DNA of 64,000 nt from positions 61,717-125,716 of the forward strand of contig JAQNDB010000149.1 in assembly GCA_029204045.2 (NCBI GenBank), given 5' to 3'. The notes under the pieces are model-generated. The model searched no databases and was not told where the DNA came from. It saw only the letters and a program-made list of their open reading frames with translations. Within the stretch, counting starts at the first letter, position 1; every line of letters starts with the position of its first letter. Of the stretch, positions 56,301 through 64,000 are shown in pieces. The position numbers and the translations under genes were made by a program. This stretch comes from Tillandsia leiboldiana. Taxonomy: Eukaryota; Streptophyta; Magnoliopsida; Poales; Bromeliaceae.

Positions 56301-57722
56301 GCACCCTATACACCTCAGCAGAATGGTGTTGTTGAGCGCAAAAACAGGGTTGTTCAAGAGATGGCGCGTGTGATGCTTCATAGCCGGAAATTATCGCTAC
56401 ATTTTTGGGCTGAAGCTGTGAACACCGCTGTCTATGTCATTAACAGAGTGTATTTGCGCCCAGGAACCTTGAATACACCATATGAGCTGTGGTTTAGTAG
56501 AAAACCGGATATCAAGTACTTTCGTATCTTCGGGAGTCGATGTTACATCTTACGTGACCGTGAAAATCTTGGAAAGTTCGACTCTCGAAGTGATGAAGGG
56601 ATCTTTTTGGGTTATTCTACGAATAGCAGAGCATATCGAGTATTTAACATTGAATCTAAGACGATCGTAGAATCTATAAATGTTAAAGTAGATGAAGCTT
56701 CTCATTTTGAATCAGAAAAATCTACCCTCGATATCTCTCTAGATGATGATTCTCCTGCTAGTGCATCTTCTCATAATAATACTTCCAATATTAATGATGC
56801 ATCTAATGGTTCTTCTAGTTTATCTGATGTGCAGGAATCATCTCGTGTACCTCCGAGTACTCCGTTTCAACAAACGCTACGAATCTCCAAGGATCATCCG
56901 GAATCGAACATCATTGGAGATCCACAAGAAGGAGTTAGAACTCGAAGGCAGTTGGTTTGCGGATTTGCTTGCTACGTATCTTTAATCGAACCAAAGACAA
57001 TAGATGAAGCTCTTCAGGATGACTACTGGATTAAAGCAATGCAGGAAGAGCTTCATCAATTTGAGCGAAACAAAGTCTGGGAATTAACGAAGCCTCCAAA
57101 GCAACATAATGTGATAGGTACCAAATGGATCTTCAAGAACAAGAAAGATGAAGATGGTACTATCATCAGGAACAAGGCACGACTAGTTGCTCAAGGCTAC
57201 TCTCAAGTAGAAGGTATAGACTTTGACGAAACTTTCGCCCCTGTAGCTAGACTCGAGTCCATTCGTATATTGTTTGCTATTGCTTGTCATTTTAAAATCA
57301 AATTATTTCAAATGGACGTCAAGAGCGCATTTCTAAATGGGTTTTTAAATGAGGAAGTTTATGTAGCTCAACCGAAAGGTTTTGTAGATCATAAACAACC
57401 TAACCATGTTTTTCGTTTGAAAAAGGCTCTTTACGGTCTGAAACAAGCACCGCGAGCATGGTACGAAAGGTTAACAAAGCACCTTTTGGAGAAGGGCTAT
57501 ACTCGAGGGGGAGCTGACAGGACTCTCTTTGTGAAGCATTATCAAAATAATTTCATTGTAGCACAAATCTATGTCGATGACATTGTATTTGGTGCAACAA
57601 AAGATAATGATGCTTCTAAATTCGCGGAGACCATGGAAAGCGAATTTGAGATGTCCATGATGGGCGAACTGTCTTATTTTCTTGGATTGCAAATTAAACA
57701 AATAATGAAGGTATTCACTTGA
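53400..57722 (+). CDS. gag-pol: Element A Gag-Pol polyprotein, frameshifted in late reverse transcriptase
   Basis: 1440 codons from the first ATG after the primer site. Gag: copia gag domain (residues 1-210, PPFFDGTNYAYWKVRM), CCHC knuckle CFKCRGYGHIATEC (about 310), acidic and coiled-coil region (about 350-520), second knuckle CFRCGISGHIRRYC (about 577). Protease: WYLDSGCSRHMTG (about 685-697). Integrase: HERLGH...CGGC zinc finger (about 815-850), core DLMGP, RSDRGGEF and a glutamate in NGVVERKN (about 877-985). Reverse transcriptase: KWIFKNKKDEDG (about 1242) to catalytic YVDDIVF (about 1390). The frame is lost near 57705 by one missing base after FLGLQIKQI, so the predicted stop at 57722 is artificial; the protein continues in the frame of 57719. 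All catalytic motifs are present. Confidence 0.94.
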   Translation: MVEGGNINRPPFFDGTNYAYWKVRMKAFLSSIDERVWHSIESGWTNPTELISDVHTLKPRSKWTKEEFELSSYNGKGINAIFNALYQTEFSRVSACETAKEIWDVLQVTHEGTNLVKIQKLQMLTSKFDSILMAENESFTDYYTRLQDIVNSCANLGEKIPEFKTVRKILRTLPERFRPKVTAIETIKHPDEIRVEELVGSLQTYEMTFNTNNSSGKASTSKSSGYALKTTKEEDADTSSSDDDENLSMEEFEKQLALLTRNFRRNFRRGNSSKSPSFGKWNKGKGTPSHKSRKQENFSKDKKSSEGQLQCFKCRGYGHIATECPNKYPAKKKAMQVVTWDDNSTSNESSSSDEEKSSTAFHASTSSPFMCFMASTSESLSNSTVEKNAMDNESDDSEGEEFALAYHRLLRDSKKVAKQNKSLRRRLHDLEEEVKRATSFSNALEVERENLVKVNVSLQESNELFEKEHTKLVDKADHFSKLYNEARQDKLEMTETIFQLKDDLQRFSSGRSKLDRLLGLGQTNRFGLGYTQTGNSPSLSGTVFVPQSVSSPPTPEFKTNNVNKPTSSSLGSSSSKVCFRCGISGHIRRYCKTGVERSSQAPLASTTKKAPFRKSKQNFSNEKRLGSSPRKTTSSRSNNRFNKTLSPRHKTSRQLQTHSKKVWVRKGEIFPCLVSNISLHAYDSSSWYLDSGCSRHMTGDKNSFQNLEKISGGRVVFGDGRSSKIIGKGTVAIPDGPVLNNVLFVDGLKTNLISISQLCDNGFSVNFSSVECVVTDKDQVFFLKGVRSENNCYVVPNKFSETCNLVSLGNESIWHERLGHINFKELAKISNKDVVKGIPKLLFKQNIVCGGCQKGKQSRTAHKSLNHIGTKRPLELLHMDLMGPTRQPSLGGKWYIFLLVDDFSRFSWVAFLREKADTFDSFHEICHRIMIEKNEKIIRVRSDRGGEFINSKFIDFCTSNGIKHEFSAPYTPQQNGVVERKNRVVQEMARVMLHSRKLSLHFWAEAVNTAVYVINRVYLRPGTLNTPYELWFSRKPDIKYFRIFGSRCYILRDRENLGKFDSRSDEGIFLGYSTNSRAYRVFNIESKTIVESINVKVDEASHFESEKSTLDISLDDDSPASASSHNNTSNINDASNGSSSLSDVQESSRVPPSTPFQQTLRISKDHPESNIIGDPQEGVRTRRQLVCGFACYVSLIEPKTIDEALQDDYWIKAMQEELHQFERNKVWELTKPPKQHNVIGTKWIFKNKKDEDGTIIRNKARLVAQGYSQVEGIDFDETFAPVARLESIRILFAIACHFKIKLFQMDVKSAFLNGFLNEEVYVAQPKGFVDHKQPNHVFRLKKALYGLKQAPRAWYERLTKHLLEKGYTRGGADRTLFVKHYQNNFIVAQIYVDDIVFGATKDNDASKFAETMESEFEMSMMGELSYFLGLQIKQIMKVFT

Positions 57723-58596
57723 GTCAATCCAAGTATGCACTGGAGTTGGTCAAAAAGTTTGATCTAGAAAATTGTAAAGATTTTTCAACTCCAATGGGAA
57801 ATAGCCACAAGGGACTTGGAAGTGAATCACATAGTGAGAATGTAGACGAGAAACTGTATAGAAGTATGATTGGAAGTCTACTTTACCTCACGGCTAGTCG
57901 CCCGGATATATCCTTTAGTGTTGGGATTTGCGCGAGATATCAATCAGCACCAAAGGAGGTTCACCTGAAAGCGGTGAAACGGATCATCCGGTACATCAAA
58001 GGATCAATTAATTTCGGAATTGGTATCCTATGGGAACAAGTCTGGACATTGTTGGATACTCAGATGCCGATTGGGCAGGATCAGTGGATGATCGGAAAAG
58101 CACGAGTGGTGCATGCTTCTATCTTGGCCATTGCCTTGTTGCATGGCACAGTAAAAAGCAGAATTGCATAGCACTCTCGACTGCCGAAGCGGAATACATT
58201 TCAGCTGGAAGTTGCTCAACTCAACTCATTTGGATGAAAAGCGTATTGAGTGACTTTCGCATTTCAGCATCTTCGGTAACAATTCTTTGTGACAACACAA
58301 GTGCAATTAACATTTCTAAAAACCCTGTGTTGCACTCTAGAACAAAACATATTGAACTTAGATATCATTTTCTTAGAGAGCTAGTTGAATCAAATACTCT
58401 TCAACTTTCATATATTTCAACTGAAGATCAATTAGCTGACTTTTTAACAAAACCTTTGGATCAAAAACGTTTTTATTCATTTGCGAAAAGCAATTGGTAT
58501 GCTTTCTTTGAAATAAACTTCTTTTTGAAACCTTTGCTTAAAATAGGTTTTGTATTTGTTTTGTTCTATTCAATATCTATGTTATACATAGGATAG
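57719..58596 (+). pseudogene. pol: Element A end of RT and RNase H, split by a second frameshift
   Basis: 57719-58024 continues RT and the connection (SQSKYALELVKKF, RPDISFSVG). A one-base loss near 58024 moves the frame, and RNase H continues to 58596: GYSDADWAGSVDDRKSTSG, the STAEAEYI glutamate, the SAINISKNPVLHSRTKHIE segment and LADFLTKPL. The last roughly 40 residues are hydrophobic (FVFVLFYSISML) and may simply be read past the usual end. Both lesions are single-base indels. Confidence 0.88.
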
Positions 58597-58960
58597 TAAT
58601 TGAGCATAGATCTTAATTGACTTTAATTGCATCTGTTCACACATTTAGAAATTTATTATGCTTTTGCCATCATAATATTTCTTTGTTGCAATGATCGTTT
58701 ATGTTAATTAAATCATCTTCTAAAGTGATCAAAGTCAATTTCTCTCTCAATGATCTCTTGGTATAGTCATTATCTTATTTGACTGTTTAGTCGAGTATGA
58801 AATCGAGATCAATTTTTGGTTGAATACTTTATATCTTAAATAATTGATAGCCAATTGAGGGGGAGTCAAAGATAATGTAAAATGCTCAAAAGATGTGGAA
58901 AGAGTTACATCCCAATGAGGAGTGTGAAAACTACCACCACATGGAGGAAAGAGCTACCAC

Positions 58961-58974
58961 CTCGGTCGTCCGAG
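58961..58974 (+). other. Covarying hairpin CTCGG-TCGT-CCGAG (A)
   Basis: A five-pair stem with TCGT loop. Element B has CCGG-TCGT-CCGG at the same place, so a T-A pair in A is a C-G pair in B while the loop is identical. It is flanked by GCTACCAC repeats (58953 and 58986). Confidence 0.6.
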
Positions 58975-59454
58975 TATTGTGTGCAGCTACCACATGTATA
59001 CCAAGCATGGTTGTTCAAATTTTTAATTAAGTAAAATGCATGTTGAAATACTTGACTCTGTCAAATTTCAAGGTTGGTATAAGGTGGGATTTTAAAGAAA
59101 GATGCTCAAAGAGCCACTCTCTTCAACAGATTGTCTAGAAATATTATCTACCATATTTGGGATTTCAAACATCTATTGATCTTTGTATTTCATTTTCTTT
59201 ACCGAATTGATTATTTGATAAAGGCATTACTCATAAGATCAAGTTAGATGTAATTGAAGGTGTTCAACTTTAAGGGATTTAATTCTTGTAAATTTTCGTT
59301 TCATTTTGGATATTACTGATAGATTTGGCATAATCTTAATTCTTGTTGTGTGAAACGATGCGTTTTGTTTAAAGTTGATACACCTTTGTGCTTACAATCT
59401 TTTCTGGTTTTTCTTGAATTTCTCTGAAATTTTTCTAAAGAAAAAGTTGGGGCC

Positions 59455-59624
59455 GATCCGGATCGGGCAAGGTGATCCGGATCCCGAACGCAGGTTTTCT
59501 CCTGCGGGCTGACGATCCGGATTGGACCTGCCGATCCGGATCCCGAACGCAGTTTTTTCACTGCGGGTAGCCGATCCGGATCGCAAGCTCGGGAGGATCC
59601 GGATCGCGGCTAGGTTTTTATAAA
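59455..59624 (+). promoter_or_regulatory. Internal palindrome cluster and TATA-like box: candidate second promoter (A)
   Basis: ATCCGGATC (one copy ATCCGGATT) starts at 59455, 59475, 59515, 59534, 59574 and 59597: three pairs about 20 bases apart, pairs about 60 bases apart, as in the LTR. Between them are hairpins CGCAGG/CCTGCG (59489-59506) and CGCAGT/ACTGCG (59548-59565), which differ by a compensating pair. TATAAA at 59619-59624 follows. About 580 bases downstream the extra ORF starts. A promoter for that ORF is inferred. Confidence 0.6.
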
Positions 59625-60167
59625 GAACAAAAGGGTTTTGATTTCTTTTACTCCAATCTTTTGTTCAAAAGTTTCCAGAGCGCTTCTCTCTAGATTTCAT
59701 CCTCCTTGGAAGCTTTCTAACTCAAGTTCTTCAGTTCCAAGTAAGTTTTATTGATCAAAATCTCGGTTTTTTCACCGTTTTTCTCTTTTTCTCCTCAAAC
59801 GTACGAAATTCTTGGATCGATTTTGTTTGTGGATGGTTTTTTGATCAAATTTCTTTTGAAATAAGAACTCTGGGTTGTTTAGTTTTGATTATATGCTAGG
59901 TTTTTTTCCTGATTAACGGATTTTTAGGCTTCGATTTCTAAAATTTCGGTTTTAGGGCATATAATAAGGATTTTCGAAAATCATGCAATTGATCTATTTT
60001 TAGAAGTCCTTTTGCAAAACTAATTTGATTCTTAGTCTCTCTACATGATTATGATTGTTTGGGTACAATTTTTTTTTTTTCAATTTTTGAAAACTAAGAA
60101 TTTTTTTTTTTTTTTTGTGTTCTTGAGTATTGCTCACAGGAATTCTTTTCTCTAGAAACCATAAGCA

Positions 60168-61678
60168 ATGGTGATCACTTGGATTGTTTTCCTACTTGCT
60201 GCGATGGTACATACGAGAGACACTGTGAAGCCCAAGAGGGCCAAGAAGGCTAAGAAAGCGAAGAAGACTAAGGATGATTCCGACACGGAATCGGAGACGG
60301 AATCAATTGACTGGGATGACCTGCTAGTTGAAGCAATGACTGTTCCAACTGCTTCAAAGGGAAAAGCGCCTGCGGAAACATCGAGGCTCCGCCTACTGCT
60401 GCTGAAAAAGGCAAAGCTCCAATGGAAGAAACTTCTGGGAAGACAAGAAGAAAAAGTGTTGCTCGCAAGAGAGGAAGTGCTCGAGGAATTACCATTGAGC
60501 AACCAGCTGTTAGCGAACCATCCCCACAAGACTTTGTCAGCTCAGACAGGATAAAGGATTTTGAGAACAAAGAATGCATTGGCGAAAGGCATGTTGATGT
60601 CAAAGCCTTGAAAGAGCGTTCTCGGACATTTGGGATTTTATTTGACCAGATAGGTCTTGCCCCCATTTGCGACTTCCCGGAGACCACTGGGTATTGTCTT
60701 CACTCAGTGAGGATGTTTTATCAGAATGCCTGCTATCTAGTTGATCAGGAAAGCGGGCGTCGGGCTTTTCAGACATTAGTCAAGAATGTCAGAATAAAAG
60801 TAACGCCACAGCTAATAGGAGAGGTATTAAGGATGGACGCCCGAGCCGATGGCTCCCATTACTTGAAGAATCAATCCTTCAACACCGACTCCTGGAGAGT
60901 GGTAGTTGATGGCCTCTGTGCTCCAAACACTCGGTCGACAGGAAACTCAGTTTTCTCGAAAGAACTACGACCAGAGTACCGCATCTTAAACTTCATTGCT
61001 TGTTAATATCACCCCAAACATGAACACAAAGGTTCTTCGGTGGGAAAGGATGATATTCCTCTATCTTCTGGGAAACTCCACAGCAGCAATGGGAGCTAAC
61101 TTAAGCATTCCCTACGTCATCTGGTCAATGATGGCACGATATGTGGAGCAAGCTCATCCGTCAGAGAGACTACCTTATCCCATGATCATCATGCGCATTC
61201 TTCGAAAATTTAAAGCTGACACAAATGCGAGTTCCTATATGCACAGTCTAGGAACGATCAATGATACAACAATTGTGAAGTCTCTTTCGACGAAGCCAGA
61301 TGAACCTTTCATCTCCCCTCAACGACTACAAGCACAACAGCAACGAGAACAACGACAACAACAACAAGCGACAACCTCGGCAACGGCAGCAATTCCTCCA
61401 GCGACAACCTCGGCCCACCAGCACAGCAGGCACCTCCGTCCACTTCTGACGATGATGCGTCGGTGAGCTCAATCTTTAAGGAACAACAGCGACTCTCAGA
61501 CGAGCAAGAACGCATGGCTATTGATGTCGCTGAAATGAAAGAGGACATGAAAGAATTTAAGAAGGAACAAGCTTCTATAAACAAACGGATCAAGAAATGT
61601 TTCAGAAGCTTGGTTGTATCAGCTCTGACGACTCTGCATAAAGTTTTTTTTTCTAATCTTTCTTTTGCAGGTTTATAA
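60168..61678 (+). pseudogene. Element A extra ORF (SIRE-type additional ORF), frameshifted
   Basis: Starts at ATG 60168, or more likely at 60204 (MVHTRDTVKPKRAKKAKK), giving a Lys-rich N-terminus, then an acidic stretch. The middle part (60422-61460) has FGILFDQIGLAPICDFPE and FYQNACYLVD, resembling the putative plant transposon protein domain found in extra ORFs of several plant LTR elements. A Gln-rich linker and a C-terminal coiled coil (EQERMAIDVAEMKEDMKEF) follow. Frame changes occur near 60388, 61003 and 61440. In soybean SIRE1 the ORF at this place has been called env-like; here I see no clear signal peptide or transmembrane anchor (apart from WIVFLLAAM before the second Met), so envelope function is not supported. 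Confidence 0.72.
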
Positions 61679-62477
61679 GTTTTTGTTCTTATCCAGTTCT
61701 CAGGTTTTTCTTATTCTGATCTAATTAACTCTCCTTCAATTTATTGATTTTGGCTTGTTTTGTGGACAAAAAGGGGGAGAGAGTTAGAGAGAACTTTGAA
61801 CAATGTTGACTGCATGAAACATCGAGAACTTTGAACAATGTTGACTGCATGAAACATCAAGGTAAGTGAACAATGTTTGATATGAAACTGGATGAACATC
61901 AAGGTAAGTATTACTTCAACTTCCCTTCTCAACTTGAGGTTTTTCAGCTGTATGAATGCATGCCTCGACTAACTATTTGCTAACTATTTGGGCATGTAAT
62001 ATAACTAACAAGTTGATGTTCACTAACAAGTTTGTGACACTTGGTTTTTGATTGGCATAGAAGATATGTTGGTTCTTAACTCTGATCAATTACATATCTA
62101 TATATATAAGTTTGTCACAAACATGTTCATGACATTTGGTTTTTTACGTGCAAAGAAGATATGTTGGTGTTTTTTAACTATGATCAGTTTACATATCTGA
62201 ATATAATGTCATGGTAAGTATAAATGAGTTTAAACTTCATCTCTGTTTGTGGTTTTGAATGATACAAAATTCTTGAGGTATCTAACGATTTCTTTTGTCA
62301 AGAATGATTTCTTTTTGCAGAGAGTACAGATGTCTAAGTCTAGAGTCCTGTTTTAGGAGTTTAACTCATGTATTGTATTTTGGATCTCCATTGTAAATTT
62401 TTGTTGTATGGTGATAGCAACAAAAATATCTTTTTGAATTTTCTTTAGTGGATCTGTGTTTTGTCACAGAAACCGCC
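61679..62477 (+). other. Element A 3-prime region with intron-like signals
   Basis: About 800 bases without a gene. A short tandem duplication (61785-61860) precedes splice-donor-like AAGGTAAGT at 61859 and 61901 and GGTAAGTA at 62213. CTTTTTGCAG at 62311-62320 resembles an acceptor and is kept in element C. Two diverged copies of a segment around ACATTTGGTTTTT lie at 62035-62165. Confidence 0.55.
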
Positions 62478-62489
62478 AAAGGGGGAGAT
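62478..62489 (+). other. Polypurine tract (A)
   Basis: AAAGGGGGAGAT directly before the 3-prime LTR; the same tract is in B and C. Confidence 0.93.
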
Positions 62490-63823
62490 TGTTACGGAAT
62501 TTGAGTGGCGTAGTTTCGTGAAAGTTTCAAGTCCTGAAGATTGAAGGTGAAGAAAGTTGGATCATTTAACTCAATCTCAAGAAAGAAGAATTCAAAAGGA
62601 TCAGGTATGTTTAACTAAAGAATTTGTGTGATCCGATACTTCTTGTAGTGTAGAAACACTTGGAAGAATCTTTCATTGCATAAAAAAATCAAAAACTGGA
62701 CTTGGGACATGTTCAGGATCCGGATCAGGCTTGTTCGATCCGGATCCCGAAGGTGGTTCGTTCATACATCGTCGCAATCCGGATCGTAGTCTCTTGATCC
62801 GGATCCCGAACGTTGAGTTTACCATCTACCTTGAACGATCCGGATCTTGCTTCGCAATCCGGATCCGAACGTTGATGTTTTGGTGAACTGTATGAACTAT
62901 CCGGATCGTAGTCACATGATCCGGATCCCGAACCTTCGTTTTTTCTGGAATTGGCTGTTTCGTTATGACGATCCGGATCTCAGTTATCACGATCCGGATC
63001 GCCGTCCGTATAAAATTCCAGAAATGGCAGGTTTTTGATTCTTATCTCCTTCCTAGGGTTTCTAACCTATAAATAGACCCTATGTCTTTTTTCTAGGGTC
63101 AATCCACATAGCCGTCATTTTCATATATCATCTTATACGGCTATAGATCCACATATAGAGAAGAAAGGAAATCATTAGAGAATACTCTATGTTTCTTCAT
63201 CTATATTGATTAGTTTGATTCTAGGTTTTCATACTCACATCTTGAGTTGAATCAAACTAATGAATACTTAGATGGTATTTCCGATCTATCTTTGATCTAA
63301 GTATTCGGCGGATCATCACCACCCAAAAACAACGATTTACCCCAAAATCGGCGCGTGGATTCGCGTGTCCTTGTGGATTCAAGGTTCAATCGCTCTCGTG
63401 GATTCGGAGCGAGGCACGTTCGTGGATTCGAAGGGTGCTATTGGGTGAAGACCGTGGATTCGGTCGGACGTCGTGGATTCGACGTTGGACGCCGTGGATT
63501 CGGCGTTGGGCGCAGATCGTGGATTCGAGAAGCGTTGGAGCGAGCGGAGAAGATCCTCTAGGAGCGTATGGAAAAGGTTGAGTCGTAAGTGTGTACGGTT
63601 AATCACCTTGTACGTGTTTAATTCTAGTGGATTTCTGCCGTGTTATCGGTCCCGTGGTTTTTTACTCCGGTGATGGAGTTTTCCACGTAAAAATCTTGCG
63701 AGTTATTTTATTTCCGCATTGGGTTTTATCGCAACGATTTTTGAGTGTTTATACGTTTACACCTATTCACCCCCCTCTAGGTGTTTCTTCCCCTATTTAG
63801 ATCCGTATTATATACGAACAACA
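62490..63823 (+). repeat. Element A 3-prime LTR (1334 bp)
   Basis: A near copy of 52031-53366 with the same palindrome cluster (62717-63001). Followed by the ATACT duplication. Confidence 0.95.
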
Positions 63824-63828
63824 ATACT

Positions 63829-64000
63829 TATGTTTGGGAGCGACCATTGTGCGAGCAGATCCCTCGGTTTCGAGCGTCTGTGTGCAGATTCCGCGGAGCA
63901 GGCCAGTACCAGTTGTTACATGGTGTCTAGAGTGGATTATTGGACAGATACCATTTCTGATGCATGCATACAGTTTGACGCATAGTAGTGGTAGTTTTCC
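63829..64000 (+). repeat. Element D 3-prime LTR, third part (cut by window end)
   Basis: Resumes after A with TATGTTTGGGAG and matches about 32701-32872 of the left LTR. About 550 bases of the LTR should remain beyond the window, then the other halves of J, C, I, H and G0 in that order if no rearrangement occurred. Confidence 0.88.

Larger units (their letters stand above)
58597..60167 (+). other. Element A non-coding spacer between pol and extra ORF
   Basis: About 1.57 kb without a gene. It contains a conserved block shared with B (58880-59125) that includes a covarying hairpin, a second GATCCGGATC cluster (59455-59605), a TATA-like box (59619-59624) and a T/A-rich leader with T runs near 60070 and 60102. 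Confidence 0.82.
52031..63823 (+). mobile_element. Element A: near-complete SIRE/Maximus-like Ty1/copia retrotransposon
   Basis: LTRs at 52031-53366 and 62490-63823 (TGTTACGG...CAACA), flanked by ATACT (52026-52030 and 63824-63828). Order: LTR, primer site, gag-pol, non-coding spacer, second palindrome cluster, extra ORF, intron-like region, polypurine tract, LTR. Copia gene order (integrase before reverse transcriptase) plus an extra ORF after pol points to the SIRE/Maximus group. Two frameshifts in pol and about three in the extra ORF are all single-base changes. Confidence 0.95.
19624..64000 (+). mobile_element. Element D: Tekay-like Ty3/gypsy chromovirus, host of four nested insertions
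   Basis: D runs from the LTR start at 19624 past the window end. Its own sequence is 19624-20918, 31782-38143, 42911-45366, 51819-52030 and 63829-64000. Order: 5-prime LTR (about 2.9 kb without E), primer site, leader hairpin, gag, pol with protease, RT, RNase H, integrase and chromodomain-type tail, hairpin, polypurine tract, 3-prime LTR. GTGGG before 19624 should be its target duplication. Apart from one amber codon and the insertions it is well preserved. Confidence 0.92.

Noticed and set aside
60168..61678. Calling the extra ORF of A an envelope gene
   Set aside because: No clear signal peptide, anchor or envelope motif; the frame is broken and similarity is to a plant transposon-protein domain.

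Overview
The window is plant nuclear heterochromatin. I found no host gene, tRNA, rRNA or other cellular gene. Every stretch can be placed in an LTR retrotransposon or LTR fragment. The host is a flowering plant, because the elements are Ty3/gypsy chromoviruses (Tekay-like: very long LTRs, an initiator-tRNA-Met primer site, a chromodomain-type tail after integrase) and Ty1/copia SIRE/Maximus-like elements (long internal region with an extra ORF after pol). The species cannot be told from the sequence.

Layout. Positions 1-41 are an assembly gap. A pol-deleted gypsy element (element 1, 42-9681, about 3.9 kb LTRs) sits in the end of the pol gene of an older gypsy (G0, 9683-10236). A chain of insertions follows, of which only the left part of each host is visible: gypsy H on the minus strand (10237-13555) is split by gypsy I (+, 13556-17175), which is split by SIRE-like element C (-, 17176-18734), which is split by an unassigned LTR J (18735-19623), which is split by the large gypsy D (+, 19624 to beyond 64000). 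D carries four younger insertions: gypsy E (+, 20919-31776, TSD GAACA) in its left LTR; solo LTR F (-, 38144-42905, TSD AGATC) in pol; and in its right LTR the gag-only SIRE derivative B (-, 45367-51813, TSD TGGTT) and the nearly complete SIRE-like A (+, 52031-63823, TSD ATACT). Nesting reaches six insertions below G0.

Coding content. D keeps gag, protease, RT, RNase H, integrase and a chromodomain-type tail, broken by one amber codon and by F. A keeps gag-pol with two single-base frameshifts near the RNase H end and a broken extra ORF. B carries only gag. Element 1 and E have decayed or deleted interiors but similar LTRs, so they look like non-autonomous passengers.

The most unusual content is non-coding structure shared between elements: (a) a hairpin between primer site and gag with a self-complementary CTGCAG loop in three elements, resembling a retroviral dimerisation hairpin; (b) a repeated transcribed hairpin with an almost invariant TGTTCTTGTTTGAT loop; (c) a terminal U5 hairpin followed by GGCGG(A/G)TCTG in six LTRs; (d) promoter modules pairing an ACACGTGGC box with ATTGG at a constant 17-base offset; (e) paired GATCCGGATC palindromes about 20 bases apart on a roughly 60-base period in SIRE-like LTRs, duplicated inside element A ahead of its extra ORF; (f) a small covarying hairpin in the SIRE-like non-coding region. 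All were read by eye. None has been folded or searched computationally.
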